From an uncultured Bryobacterales bacterium (GTDB lineage: Bacteria > Acidobacteriota > Terriglobia > Bryobacterales > UBA6623), in contig CATOTH010000001.1 in assembly GCA_951813065.1 (NCBI GenBank), forward strand, positions 806,001-870,000: a stretch of 64,000 nucleotides of DNA. The letters run 5' to 3'. Position 1 is the stretch's first letter. Each line of letters starts with the position of its first letter. Of the stretch, positions 1 through 7,865 are shown piece by piece. The position numbers and the translations under genes are program-made. The notes under the pieces were generated by a model that saw nothing but the letters and a program-made list of their open reading frames with translations, ran no database searches and was not told where the DNA came from.

Positions 1-536
1 GCAATGGACAGTTCACGGTCAACATAGCGCTCGTCGAAAACGGGTGTCCGGTTGCGGGCGTCGTGTACGCCCCGGCTCGGGACTGGATGTACTGGGGATC
101 GGTCGGGGACGGCGCGTTCAAGTCCGCCGGCGGAGGCGAGCCTGTTCAGATCCGGTGCGCAATGGTTCCGGAGTCGGGGGCATTGCGGGTCGTCGGCAGC
201 AAGTCCCACCTTTCCACTGAAACTAGGGAGTATCTCAAGGCTCTCAGGTTCCAATACGGCGAAGTCTCGTTCGTCGCCATGGGCAGTTCCCTCAAGATTT
301 GCCTCGTCGCGGACGGATCGGCGGAACTGTACCCCCGGCTCGCGCCGACCATGGAGTGGGACACAGCGGCGGCCCACGCAGTGCTCATCGCCGCTGGCGG
401 ACGGCTTCTCGATCACGGCACCGGGTATGAACTCCGGTACAACAAGGACAACTTGCTGAATGGCTGGTTTGTCGCGGAAGGCAAGCGGCTTGGAAGCTCC
501 CCTCGGCAACAGCGCGACCAAGCTTCCGCAGCGTGA
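1..536 (+). CDS. cysQ: 3'(2'),5'-bisphosphate nucleotidase, C-terminal part
   Basis: The reading frame is open from base 3 with no start in the window, so the gene begins upstream. The protein belongs to the inositol monophosphatase superfamily; CysQ removes the 3' phosphate of PAP and PAPS and recycles the by-product of sulfate assimilation. Visible signatures are the central strand reading FTVNIALVENG, the conserved S-S-L-K segment, and the metal-site motif with W-D-T-A-A-A-H, which matches the C-terminal inositol-phosphatase signature (WDxAA/TAA). The tail with LRYNKDNLLNGWFV is typical of CysQ. About the last 178 residues are present out of a usual 250-270. The stop overlaps the start of the following GAF gene. 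Other phosphatases of the family are possible, but the tail favours CysQ. Confidence 0.87.
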   Translation, partial: NGQFTVNIALVENGCPVAGVVYAPARDWMYWGSVGDGAFKSAGGGEPVQIRCAMVPESGALRVVGSKSHLSTETREYLKALRFQYGEVSFVAMGSSLKICLVADGSAELYPRLAPTMEWDTAAAHAVLIAAGGRLLDHGTGYELRYNKDNLLNGWFVAEGKRLGSSPRQQRDQASAA

Positions 537-988
537 TTGAAATGCCCGAGTTGGAGCTGTTCGTCGAGTTCAGCGGATTGACTCTGGAAGATTCCCTTCA
601 TCGGATCTTGTCGGAACTGGACGCAGAGACAGGCACTTTGCACGATCTGGGACAAGACGGTCTGTTGCATCTGCGAGCCCACGCCGGCAGCATTCCTGAA
701 CATTTGCTCACGATCATCGAGCGGATCCCCGTCGGCAAGGGCATGGCCGGATTGGCGGCTGAGCGCGGGGAGCCTGTCCAGATCTGCAATCTCCAGTCGG
801 ATGCGAGCGGAGATGCAAGGCCCGGGGCGCGCGCGACCGGCATGCGCGGATCGATCTGTGTTCCGATGAGGAGGCACGGTCAGATCGTTGGAGTGCTCGG
901 CGTTGCGGTTGCCCGGGAACGGGAATTCAGCTCCGCCGAATCCACGTGGCTCGAGAATGCCGGAGCTACCCTGGCCCTGGAACTGTAG
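533..988 (+). CDS. small GAF-domain protein
   Basis: A 151-residue protein that is essentially one GAF domain (about residues 10-150): a predicted helix, the antiparallel sheet segment G-M-R-G-S-I-C-V-P-M, and the late strand I-V-G-V-L-G-V-A. GAF domains bind small ligands such as cyclic nucleotides, haem or tetrapyrroles; the ligand cannot be read from the sequence. No output domain (kinase, HTH, GGDEF) is attached. The GTG start overlaps the cysQ stop in GTGA, and the next gene begins 10 bases after its stop, so the three genes look co-transcribed. A free-methionine sulfoxide reductase is also a single GAF domain, but I do not see its cysteine pattern. Confidence 0.75.
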   Translation: MIEMPELELFVEFSGLTLEDSLHRILSELDAETGTLHDLGQDGLLHLRAHAGSIPEHLLTIIERIPVGKGMAGLAAERGEPVQICNLQSDASGDARPGARATGMRGSICVPMRRHGQIVGVLGVAVAREREFSSAESTWLENAGATLALEL

Positions 989-997
989 GTAGCTCTC

Positions 998-2560
998 ATG
1001 CCCATTCCCCTAGTCAACCTGGATCCGAAGAACATCCCTGCCAATCCCTGGATCCGGCTGCACCCCGCAGACAACGTGGTCGTGGCGCGAGTGCACATTC
1101 CCGCTGGCGCGACGCTGGATTTCGAAGGCAGCTCCCTGAAGACGGTCCAGGCGATCGCGCCCGGCCACAAGATTGCGGTCCAGACGATCGCCGAGGGCGA
1201 GACCGTATACAAGTACGGCGAGGAGATCGGACGAGCCGGCACGACGCTATCGCCGGGGGCTTGGGTCCATACGCACAACCTGCTGTTCGATATCAACGAG
1301 AGGGAGTACGAGTTCGGGACGGTGGCCTTGGAACTCGACGATCTGCCGCTGCCCTCCAAACGGACATTCTTGGGATATCCTCGTGCGGACGGTCGGGCAG
1401 GTACTCGCAACTACGTCGCGATCGTCGGCGCCAGCCACTGCGCGGCCTACGCCACCGAACGGATTGCCGCGGCATTTCGCGAGGCAAATTTCGACGGCAC
1501 GGGAGTCGATGGGGTCGTCGCCCTGCCTCACGAGCACGGTTGCGGTCAAGGCCAGGGTGCGGATCTGCGCTTGCTGCAGCAGACCCTGGAGGGACTGGCG
1601 GACCATCCCAACGTTGGTGCCGCCCTCGTAGTTGGACTGGGCTGCGAGGTCAACCAGATCGGCTACTATGTCCGGCCGGGGGCAGCGCAGCGGGGCGAGG
1701 TGATCCGCAGAGGGCTCACGCTGCAGGAGAGCGGCGGTACGCGGAGGGTCGTCGAAGACGGCACCAAGGCGGTCCGGGAGTTGATCGAGGCGGCTGGCCG
1801 GACGCAGCGCCAGCCCTGTCCCGTCTCGCAGATCGCCATATCGCTCGAATGCGGCGGTTCCGACGCCTTTTCCGGGATCACGGCGAATCCGGGCGTGGGC
1901 TATTGCGCTGACTTGGTAGTCAAGCAGGGAGGCACGGCCTGCCTCGGAGAGACCACCGAGATCTGGGGTGCCGAGCACTTGCTGACGCGGCGCTCGGCCA
2001 GCCCGGCAGTCGGTCAGCGGTTGCTCGACATGCTGGATTGGTACTTCGACTATGTCGGCCGGTTCAAGGATCCCGTCACCTTCAACAGCAACCCCTCGCC
2101 CGGGAACATGGCTGGAGGGATCACCAACATCGCGGAGAAGTCGCTGGGGGCCGTGGCCAAGGGAGGCCGCTCGACCCTTGCCGCCGTGTATGACTATGCC
2201 GAGAGAATCACCGAGAAGGGCTTTGTTTTCATGAATAGTCCGGGGTACGATCCGGCCTCGGTGACAGGCATGGTTGCCGGCGGGTGCAACATCTGCCTGT
2301 TCACCACCGGTCGCGGCAGTTGCTTCGGATTCGCGACCGCCCCGGTGATCAAGGTTGCATCCAATTCCGAGACCGCCAGTCACATGGACGAAGACATGGA
2401 CATCAACGCCGGCACGGTTGCAGATGGCGACGAAGACATCGCCACTCTCGGAGGTCGGATGTACGACACGCTGCTTGAGGTTGCCTCCGGCCAGAAGACT
2501 TGTAGCGAGCGGCTCGGTCATCGCGAACTGATGACTTGGCGCATCGGCCCCACCCTTTGA
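998..2560 (+). CDS. UxaA/GarD-family sugar-acid dehydratase
   Basis: A 520-residue protein with the full architecture of altronate/galactarate dehydratases: an N-terminal SAF domain (about residues 15-90), a linker, and the large UxaA/GarD catalytic region to the C-terminus. Visible family marks are the central G-T-R-N-Y segment, the H-E-H-G-C-G motif, the E-C-G-G-S-D-A-F-S-G motif and the late cysteine-rich G-G-C-N-I-C segment. These enzymes are Fe2+-dependent and remove water from altronate or galactarate, giving 2-keto-3-deoxy acids. Length fits the family (about 495-520). It follows the GAF gene by 9 bases. The substrate cannot be decided: altronate, galactarate or a related sugar acid are all possible. 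Confidence 0.85.
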   Translation: MPIPLVNLDPKNIPANPWIRLHPADNVVVARVHIPAGATLDFEGSSLKTVQAIAPGHKIAVQTIAEGETVYKYGEEIGRAGTTLSPGAWVHTHNLLFDINEREYEFGTVALELDDLPLPSKRTFLGYPRADGRAGTRNYVAIVGASHCAAYATERIAAAFREANFDGTGVDGVVALPHEHGCGQGQGADLRLLQQTLEGLADHPNVGAALVVGLGCEVNQIGYYVRPGAAQRGEVIRRGLTLQESGGTRRVVEDGTKAVRELIEAAGRTQRQPCPVSQIAISLECGGSDAFSGITANPGVGYCADLVVKQGGTACLGETTEIWGAEHLLTRRSASPAVGQRLLDMLDWYFDYVGRFKDPVTFNSNPSPGNMAGGITNIAEKSLGAVAKGGRSTLAAVYDYAERITEKGFVFMNSPGYDPASVTGMVAGGCNICLFTTGRGSCFGFATAPVIKVASNSETASHMDEDMDINAGTVADGDEDIATLGGRMYDTLLEVASGQKTCSERLGHRELMTWRIGPTL

Positions 2561-2615
2561 ACTGCGGGCTTCGGCGCGCTGTCCCGGTGGGAAACCGTTA
2601 CGATGGTATTTGGGA

Positions 2616-2692
2616 GCCGGGGTAGCTCAGTCGGTCAGAGCGACGGACTCATAACCCGTAGGTCGGCGGTTCAAGTCCGCCCCCCGGCACCA
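2616..2692 (+). tRNA. tRNA-Met (anticodon CAU)
   Basis: Cloverleaf folds by eye: acceptor 2616-2622 (gccgggg) pairs with 2682-2688 (ccccggc), D stem 2625-2628 with 2638-2641, anticodon loop 2648-2654 with CAT at 2650-2652, T stem 2665-2669 with 2677-2681, and an encoded ACCA at 2689-2692. The pair closing the anticodon loop is A-C rather than Watson-Crick. The first pair is G-C and the anticodon stem lacks the three G-C pairs of initiator tRNA, so this is an elongator Met tRNA, or an Ile tRNA whose C34 is modified to lysidine. Its 3' end is duplicated at 7786-7799. Confidence 0.9.
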
Positions 2693-2694
2693 CT
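2681..2694 (+). repeat. putative attL (tRNA-Met 3' end)
   Basis: Fourteen bases covering the 3' acceptor strand and CCA of the tRNA plus two flanking bases. Exact direct repeat of 7786-7799. Confidence 0.5.
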
Positions 2695-3234
2695 ATAGTC
2701 CTGCAAGAAGTTGAAATATAAGTACTTATATAGAACCGAAGATCCTGGCAACTACCAGAGGTGCCACTTTGTGGTTTGGTCAATTTCGTGGTATCGCGGG
2801 CTGAGGCGCCTTGGTTGCCGCGTAGCGACCATCACCGAACGGTCTCGTAGGGGCGACCTGTGGGCGGCGTGTGAGCCTGTTCGTGCACCGGAGTCTGTGG
2901 TATGGATGGACTGGCTAAGGAGAGCTGGGTGAGGGAAGTGATCGAGGCCAACACATAGCCGGTCATTTGCATGTTCCGAAGGAAAACGATCAGCGTTCCG
3001 ACGGAAAAGAAATCAGGGTTCCGAAGCGAAAGTGATCGAGAATCCGAAGTGAAAATGCATCTCGGCTCAGGCGAAGCCGGAATTCTTCGCCGAAGCGATC
3101 CCTTTCGGGGCAAAAGGATTGCCTTTTCTGCCACACCGATCCCGGTGGCGGGCGCACTTGGAACGAGCGGGGACACTGGCTGATGGCTCCCAAGACGGAC
3201 AGCGGTCAGGAGAACATCTCTGTCTGCTGGCTCA
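2693..3234. other. non-coding stretch after the tRNA
   Basis: No protein-coding gene is recognisable here. It contains a local AT-rich patch right after the tRNA and the 23-bp repeat cluster at 2971-3061. Short open frames exist but have no family features. Confidence 0.6.
2971..3061. repeat. four imperfect 22-23 bp tandem units, IS-end-like
   Basis: Four head-to-tail units begin at about 2971, 2993, 3016 and 3039. They share the core gttccga followed by a GAAA-type run and usually end in a gatc-like tetramer; the fourth unit is the most diverged. IS21-family elements carry multiple short terminal repeats of this spacing, so this may be the surviving end of such an element; no istA or istB remains next to it. 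The IS21 assignment is inference. Confidence 0.5.
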
Positions 3235-5085
3235 GTGACTATGTTGCGCCGTCAAGCTCCGCGAGAGTACTCAGGCGATGTCGTATCGTCGAAGTACACC
3301 CCGCTGGATCAGGTCGACAGTGCGTATGTCGCCGACCTAGAAGTCGCATGGGTTTGGGCGGCGTTCGACAACTCGAATTACATCGAGCCGGGTCGCTCCC
3401 CAAACGGTCAGCCCAGCAGAGCCGAGAGAGCCAGATTTCCCGATGGATTCAAGGCAACGCCGCTCATGGTCGGAGGCAAGCTCTTCATCCGCACGAATTT
3501 CAGCGGAGTTGCCGCGATTGATCCTGGGCCGGTGCGACCCTGTGGACCTACGATCCGGGAACGGCCGCGTGGGGCCGGCCGGGAATCTTCGGGTTTGCGA
3601 CGCGCGGACTCGGCTACTGGCGTGATGGCGACGAATCGCGTATCCTGCTCTGCACTGGCGACAGCTATCTGGTCGCCCTAGACCCGGCGACCGGAGAGCC
3701 CATCCAGAACATTGGGGACAACGGTCGCACAGACCTGACGGTCGACTCGCGGCGGCCGCTGATTCGCTCGCTGATCAATTGCAGCGCTCCGCCGACCATT
3801 GTTGGCGACGTGGCCGTGGTCGGAAACCAGATCGTCGACGGTCCGCTGGCAAGAGCGCGCACGGCGGTGGCCGCAACTGGAAAGGGAGCTGGCCAGTAGG
3901 CGACGTGCGCGGCTATGACATCCGCACTGGCAAATGCCTGTGGACGTTCCACACAATCCCCCAAGAAGGACAGTGCGGCAATGACACCTGGGAGGGAGAT
4001 TCGTGGAAATGGATGGGCAACACCAACGTCTGGTCCATGATGAGCGCGGACGAGGAGTTGGGTCTGGTCGATCTTCCGGTAACAGGTCCGACGTTCAATT
4101 TTGCCGGAGATTTCCGGCTGGGCGACAACCTGTTCCCCAACAGCATCGTCTGCCTCAACGCCAATACCGGCGAGCGAGTCTGGCACTTCCAGACGATCCA
4201 CCACGACATCTGGGACTGGGGCCTGCCCGCGGCCCCCAGCCTGATCGACATCACCGTTGATGGCCAGGCCATCCCTGCCCTGACGCAAGTTACAAAGACG
4301 GGCTTCGTGTTTGTGTTCGATCGGCGGACAGAAGAACCGGTCTGGCCTATTGAAGAGCGGCCCGTACCCGAGAGCGAAATCGAAACGGCCGCAAAGACAC
4401 AGCCGTTCCCGGTCAAGCCGCTGCCTTTCGAGATGCAAGGCGTCAGCGAGGATGACTTGATTGACTTCACTCCGAAGATCAAGGCTCTCGTCCTTGAGGC
4501 AGCCAAACCATTTCGTCTGGGACCGTTGTATGAGCCGCCTTCACGGCAAGGCACGATTCAAGTACCCGGCTGGGGTGGCGGCGCAAATTGGGGCGGTGGC
4601 GGATTCGATCCTGAGACCGGTTATCTGTACGTGTCCTCGCGTCGGCAGTACACCGTCGTCGGAATGCAACCGGTCGATGATCCCGGGGTGCGAGGCTACG
4701 ACAACGAACACAAGTTCTACAGGGCGGCAGTGGATGGCTTGCAGATCGTCAAGCCGCCATACGGAACCTTGACGGCGTACGACATGAATCGCGGAGAGAT
4801 CGCCTAGCAGACGCCGCATGGCAACGGCCCGCGCCAGCACCCGCTGCTCAAGGACCTAAACCTGCCCCCGCTAGGCAATCCGAATGCCGCCGGCACATTG
4901 GTGACCCGCACGCTGTTGTTCGTCGGCGATCGCGGGCACGCGAATGAGTCGGCCTATCTCCGGGCCTACGTCAAGGCTACGGGAGAGACGCTGTGGGAGC
5001 ACAAGCTTCCGGGCAGGCAGCACATTGTCATCGGTGTCGGCGGAGTGGCCGAGCCTGCTCGGCTAGTGGCGTTTCGGCTTCGGCA
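3235..5085 (+). pseudogene. PQQ-dependent (quinoprotein) dehydrogenase, broken
   Basis: The pieces read as one membrane/periplasmic PQQ dehydrogenase beta-propeller in three frames. The first piece (frame 1, to about 3525) has the family opening with Y-S-G-D and K-Y-T-P-L-D-Q. A one-base shift near 3528 moves the match to frame 3 (L-W-T-Y-D-P-G-T, then V-A-L-D-P-A-T-G-E-P), which stops at 3897. From about 3896 the match continues in frame 2 (G-Y-D-I-R-T-G-K, W-E-G-D-S-W-K-W-M-G, H-H-D-I-W-D-W-G). An in-frame TAG at 4805-4807 sits where relatives have Trp in I-A-W-Q-T-P. After it the same frame goes on to L-V-A-F-R-L, with about a dozen residues missing before the last strand. No signal peptide is found upstream, so the 5' end is also lost. 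Confidence 0.85.
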
Positions 5086-5385
5086 GAAATGGGAGTCAGG
5101 GCAATGTCTTCCCGGCCGAGGACAGCACATGTGGGAATACCGCACATGATAAAGCCATTGGCTGAGCTGCGGCTCATAGTTCGCGTGAGACTTTTCCGCC
5201 TCGCAACACTCGTGTTGCTGCGATGAACTCGCCTAGGTTAGCGAGGGGCAGATCGCGAAGTTTGTAGGCCAAAGCACGTATTTGGCCACTGCAACACGTT
5301 CTGTCCTCTTGCGTTTTGGTGCCAGTGCAACGCTAGCCGATCTGATCGCTCCATGCCAAATCTAAGACCGCACGATCGAGAGCAG
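5086..5385. other. non-coding stretch with an inverted repeat
   Basis: No gene is seen between the dehydrogenase remnant and fic. At 5203-5218 there is an inverted repeat with 7-base arms, gcaacac and gtgttgc, separated by tc; it lies beyond the 3' ends of both neighbours and could be a weak bidirectional terminator. There is no T-run. Confidence 0.35.
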
Positions 5386-6489
5386 CTACGCGTCAACGAT
5401 CTCCAAGAGTTCTTGGAACACGAAAATAGCCGGTCGGCTGCCGCTAGCCATCGAGAACTTCTCTATAATGCCGTGCTTTTGCAGACCCGCCAAGACTCGG
5501 TGAGCAGACGGTACTGGTATGTCCGTCCCCTGCACGAAACTCGTGCTAGAGAAGACCGGCTGCTGAAAGATCCAATTCAAAGTCCGAACTGCATGGCGGG
5601 ATCTAGTAGCGTCGTCAATGCGACGCTTCAGATCGTCGTGGAGATCGAGAATGCCTTGGGTTTTCGTCAAGTTGTCATCGGCTTGGTTCTTTACCGCCTT
5701 GAGGAAGAAAATGCACCAGCCGGTCCAGTCGTTGTCGCGGGAGACAGCAAGCAGGCGTTCGTAGTAGGCATCTCGGTTGGCCTCGAAATAGGCGCTGATG
5801 TAGAACATCGGGCGCTCGATGCAGCCTCGCTGCCACAGGAACAGTGGTATGAGCATGCGCCCCAAGCGGCCGTTGCCGTCTAGGAAGGGGTGCAGTGCTT
5901 CGAATTCAGCATGTAGGTTGGCGGCCTGCACAAGTAGATCAGGCGTGTCTTGGTGGATATAGCTTTCCCACCGGCTCATGGCGTCAGCAAGCCTTTCCGA
6001 TCCGACGGGCACGTACTTGGCTTCCTCAATCGTGCATCCCGGAGGGCCGATCCAATTCGGGATGCGCCGGTATTCGCCAGGAGCCCTGTTTGCGCCCCGT
6101 GCGCCGGAGAGCAGTATCTTATGCGCCGCACGAATAACGCGCCCCGAAAGCGGAAGATCCTCCAACAATCCCTGGGCATTCCCTATGGCTCTGCGATAGT
6201 TGATGATCTCGCGGATATCGATGACGCGCTCCGGAGAGGCGGCGCGGCCTCCTGCCTCAAAGCCCAGTACCTCGCTCATGGTCGCCTGGGTTCCCTCGAT
6301 GCGCGAAGAGAGTACCGCTTCTCGAGTGCTGAGTGGTGCCAGCAGCACGCTTGGGTTGGGTATAGCCGCGAGCATGCCGTCGTATCGAGCCAACGCGCTC
6401 GTTGCCGGCCCAACGAGGGGAAGCAGTCTTTGCCAGTCGAGTTGATCTTCGGGCGGAAACCGCCCCTCATGGTATTGAACGGGTTTCAT
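5386..6489 (-). CDS. Fic-domain AMPylator-type protein with C-terminal winged helix
   Basis: A 367-residue Fic protein. The active-site motif HPFLDGNGRLGR matches the HxFx(D/E)GNGRxxR consensus in full, at about residues 197-208, so it should be catalytically competent; Fic enzymes usually transfer AMP from ATP to a hydroxyl group on a protein. Near the N-terminus (about residues 62-67) is S-S-R-I-E-G, which fits the inhibitory (S/T)xxxE(G/N) motif of class II Fic proteins, where the motif precedes the Fic core. The C-terminal 80 residues look like a winged helix-turn-helix. It is a single gene, with no separate antitoxin beside it, in a decayed island, and is the only intact gene there. The target is unknown. 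Confidence 0.88.
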   Translation of the reverse strand: MKPVQYHEGRFPPEDQLDWQRLLPLVGPATSALARYDGMLAAIPNPSVLLAPLSTREAVLSSRIEGTQATMSEVLGFEAGGRAASPERVIDIREIINYRRAIGNAQGLLEDLPLSGRVIRAAHKILLSGARGANRAPGEYRRIPNWIGPPGCTIEEAKYVPVGSERLADAMSRWESYIHQDTPDLLVQAANLHAEFEALHPFLDGNGRLGRMLIPLFLWQRGCIERPMFYISAYFEANRDAYYERLLAVSRDNDWTGWCIFFLKAVKNQADDNLTKTQGILDLHDDLKRRIDDATRSRHAVRTLNWIFQQPVFSSTSFVQGTDIPVPSAHRVLAGLQKHGIIEKFSMASGSRPAIFVFQELLEIVDA

Positions 6490-6756
6490 CTCCTACCCGC
6501 CGTCATGTTGAGATCCGAGCGCACCTAGTGTTGCCAGCATCCTATTTCAGAGCCTCCATGCTGTTGGGTAGGTAGGTCAGGCCTTCTTGCTATGCGAAGG
6601 CCCGGAGCTAGACCTGATGCACAGTTGCGGGGTGGCGCCTTCGGTCTTAGCGCTTCCGTCGAGCTATCCCGCCTGCGACGCCACCGCATAGTTGCACTCG
6701 TTATTCCATTGGTGCAGATGATCGTCAAGCGGTTGCCTACCCTAATCTAGATAGCA
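6490..6756. other. region upstream of fic, no gene seen
   Basis: Lies between the fic start and the 70-bp repeat array. It should include the fic promoter, but I cannot point to a convincing -35/-10 pair. The open frames in it show no family features. Confidence 0.4.
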
Positions 6757-6937
6757 TCTCATATCGGTCGATTTGTGAGAAGCAACGGGAATTGCTTCTC
6801 ACGGGTGAGAGACAAACTGCCTTGATTCTCATTTGGACGCTCTCGTGAGAAACGACAGGAATTGGGTCTCACCCGTGAGAGACAATTCAGACCGCGTCTC
6901 ATATCCGCCGACTTGTGAGAAACAACGGGATTTGCTT
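6757..6937. repeat. 70-bp tandem repeat array with TCTCA/TGAGA dyads
   Basis: Units start at 6757 and 6827 (70 bp each) and at 6897 (partial, about 41 bp). Each opens with TCTCA, has GTGAGA 18 bases in, then a g-a-rich centre, then TCTCAC-NN-GTGAGA. GTGAGA recurs at 6775, 6845 and 6915, exactly 70 bases apart. The first unit contains a perfect hairpin, gtgagaagcaa (6775-6785) with ttgcttctcac (6792-6802). The 14-bp palindromes at 6797-6810 and 6867-6880 are reverse complements of each other at their two central bases. It lies upstream of fic on the same side as its promoter. Confidence 0.8.
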
Positions 6938-7227
6938 CCCTCCGCCAGACAGTTCCCGAGCGAAACCGCCCAGGTTAAGCGTGCGTCCCACCAGTACCGA
7001 TGACCATTGGTCCACATTAGCCGTCACGCGGCTCAAGATCAGGCCCCAAGGCCGGTGCCTTCGCCAGTCTAGCGCTCCTGCTTCTTGCTGGCCCTAGCAG
7101 CCTGTGGTTTAAGCGGCTTTGCCGACGACGCCGGTCGGCGGCCTTGCCTGGTGGTCCTTCGATGGCCTACGCGAGTTCCGCGGCGATTTCCGGGCAGTTT
7201 CCTCGCCGGAGGCCCCACAGGTGTCAA
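6938..7227. other. non-coding stretch between repeat arrays
   Basis: No recognisable gene; open frames here are low-complexity and unconvincing. It separates the 70-bp array from the insertion-sequence debris. Confidence 0.5.
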
Positions 7228-7275
7228 TGACAAACGAAAATTGCGCACTTCTGACAAACGAAAATTGCACACATC
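7228..7275. repeat. two tandem 24-bp units, IS-end-like
   Basis: Units at 7228-7251 and 7252-7275 share tgacaaacgaaaattgc and differ at two positions. They directly follow the bases tgtcaa at 7222-7227. Short multiple repeats of this kind beginning TGTCAATGAC resemble the ends of IS21-family elements (inference). No IS21 gene remains; the array abuts the IS1182-type transposase remnant. Confidence 0.5.
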
Positions 7276-7289
7276 TGAGGGGAGATCCA

Positions 7290-7566
7290 CCGCGGGTTTG
7301 GCAGGCGCTTGCCGGCCGGACTCGCCACGCGCTCCCGGTTGCCCTGCACCACCCGCTCCGTTTCCGGCTTCCCCTCGAAATCCCGCTCCGCCCGCCGCGG
7401 CTCCGGAATGTGCGCTGCCTGCCCCGCCTCCTCCAGCCCCAGCAGCACCCTATCGCTGTGGTAACCCTTGTCCGCCACCACCTGTTCCGGCCCCTCCCCT
7501 TGGGCTGTCGGGCAGCTGGTCGGCGGTGAGGAACATCGGGGTCTGCCCGGGTTCGCGGGTGCCCAT
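7290..7566 (-). pseudogene. IS1182-family transposase remnant
   Basis: From ATG at 7564-7566 the - strand reads MGTREPGQTPMFLTADQLP, which resembles a transposase N-terminus. After a frame change near 7500 the match resumes inside the DDE domain with V-V-A-D-K-G-Y-H-S and I-P-E-P-R-R, typical of IS1182/IS5-superfamily transposases, and ends at about G-K-R-L. More than 400 residues expected in such a protein are reduced to under 100: the middle and the C-terminus are gone. It is cut off next to the 24-bp repeats, suggesting one element landed in, or recombined with, another. Confidence 0.65.
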
Positions 7567-7785
7567 GACCATGACTATTTTTTTGGCGATTTCTGATTGC
7601 TATTTCATGGATCATTAATCGAGTGACTTTTACCACAGGCTGTTATGTCTTCAGTTATTACTTTCATGAAGAGAACACCTGAAACCTTACTCTACCCAAA
7701 AAATCCGGTAACTATATTATCATCTATGGTTTAAGGGTTCCCCCTGAGACTTGTGAACATTCCCGGACCCCCTACATTCGTGGCG

Positions 7786-7799
7786 CCCCCGGCACCACT
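7786..7799 (+). repeat. putative attR (copy of tRNA-Met 3' end)
   Basis: Exact copy of 2681-2694. Upstream bases do not fold into a tRNA, so this is not a second tRNA gene. Confidence 0.5.
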
Positions 7800-7865
7800 T
7801 CTGCCTGTGGTGTCCGTCGGTCTCGGAGCGTGACGCGCGCAGCAGATTCCGGTAACTTGGTGCCC

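Larger units (their letters stand above)
2681..7799. mobile_element. relic island inserted at the tRNA-Met 3' end
   Basis: The last bases of the tRNA and flank, cccccggcaccact (2681-2694), recur exactly at 7786-7799 in the same orientation. Such a duplication is what site-specific integration into a tRNA 3' end leaves behind. The 5.1 kb between holds accessory material only: a degraded PQQ dehydrogenase, a Fic protein, a 70-bp tandem array, and two insertion-sequence-like repeat clusters, whereas housekeeping genes resume on both sides. No integrase gene is present, so if this was an island it has lost it. The 14-bp length is short; partial coincidence with another tRNA-like 3' end cannot be excluded. 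Confidence 0.5.

Noticed and set aside
946..1911. 321-residue open frame on the + strand
   Set aside because: Shifted-frame shadow of the UxaA-family gene, low-complexity Arg/Gly composition.
2711..2932. 73-residue open frame after the tRNA
   Set aside because: No ribosome site, no family features, in a decayed segment.
4805..4807. TAG read through as pyrrolysine or suppressor codon
   Set aside because: It replaces a conserved Trp (TGG to TAG) in a gene already broken by two frameshifts; simple decay explains it.
6757..6937. CRISPR array
   Set aside because: Units are 70 bases with repeats spread through the whole unit rather than an identical repeat and unique spacers; no cas genes.
7770..7799. 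second tRNA gene
   Set aside because: Only the 3' acceptor strand and CCA are present; no D, anticodon or T arm folds upstream.
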